A stretch of 64,000 nucleotides of DNA from Arion vulgaris (Eukaryota; Mollusca; Gastropoda; Stylommatophora; Arionidae): NCBI GenBank assembly GCA_020796225.1, contig CM036761.1, positions 32,004,928-32,068,927 on the forward strand. The letters run 5' to 3'. The translations under genes were made by a program, and so were the position numbers. The notes below the pieces were generated by a model. The model was not told the origin of the DNA, ran no database searches, and saw only the letters and a list, made by a program, of their open reading frames with translations. Shown here piece by piece: positions 63,681-64,000 of this stretch (its first letter is position 1; each line of letters opens with the position of its first letter).

Positions 63681-64000
63681 TAATACAATTTGACTGAGAC
63701 TATCTAAACCGCAAACAAGAATTATAATACAATTTAGATGTACTGATGCAGATCACATGCGCTAATATCGCCACTGTTCTTCTTGTCTCATAAGCAACTC
63801 TTCATGTTCATCCTCTGTAGTACTTAGATTACCTTGTACTTGGTTTTGATAATTCGTTTTCATATATATATATATATTGTGAGTACCCAAGGTAGTTTTC
63901 TTAGGAGTAACATATGTTTCTTACGTTTAATAAGAATTGCTATTATTTATACTGTAAGCTGGTATTTTGGAAAATATATGTGATATTAGTGAATTCATTA
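63681..64000. other. No recognised feature
   Basis: A+T-rich sequence with a short TA run near 63,863-63,880. Confidence 0.5.

Overview
This 64 kb window looks like animal (metazoan) nuclear DNA: A+T-rich, with no operons, rRNA, intact tRNA gene, CRISPR array or recognisable intact host protein gene. It is packed with transposable-element debris of the lophotrochozoan, most likely mollusc, kind. That placement is an inference from the repeat content: several tRNA-derived SINE families carrying a Meta-SINE-like core, RTE-like and I-like LINEs, mariner/Tc1 relatives, hAT MITEs and a SPIN-like hAT element of a type reported from pond snail. No host gene fixes the species.

Layout. 0-12 kb: LINE 3' ends, nested hAT and retroposon insertions, a 27-bp satellite split by a LINE (3.1-5.5 kb), a 13-bp array at a SINE-SINE junction (8.0-8.25 kb), and a LINE copy broken by a palindromic mariner (9.65-11.06 kb) and a SINE. 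12-22 kb: a near-perfect 60-bp array built on a SINE junction (13.2-14.2 kb), two hAT MITEs, and a 4.2-kb I-like LINE (17.03-21.27 kb; endonuclease, reverse transcriptase, RNase H, zinc knuckle) inserted with a 12-bp target duplication into a 24-bp satellite. 22-36 kb: LINE relics, two hAT elements in tandem sharing target copies (25.77-26.59 kb), and a 32-bp satellite with three-unit higher-order structure (31.5-32.5 kb). 36-48 kb: LINE and mariner relics, an orphan possible exon (39.16 kb), a 2.2-kb Tc1/mariner-superfamily element with about 107-bp inverted repeats and DD83E-like spacing (43.99-46.18 kb), and a SPIN-like hAT holding a SINE (46.89-47.28 kb). 48-64 kb: a 32-bp array grown from a LINE 3' end (49.3-50.0 kb), a compound 49/24-bp satellite (53.9-55.1 kb), an 11-bp array inside a SINE (55.7 kb), more SINE/LINE/MITE copies, and a small coding-like island near 63.3 kb.

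There is no gene system working together here. What can be read is the insertion history: which element landed in which, confirmed by target-site duplications, and four tandem arrays that appear to have been born from SINE or LINE sequence. Nearly all ORFs are element relics or products of tandem repeats whose unit is a multiple of three.

Family names such as SINE-A to SINE-H and LINE-A/B are local labels for copies recognised against each other in this window, not database names.
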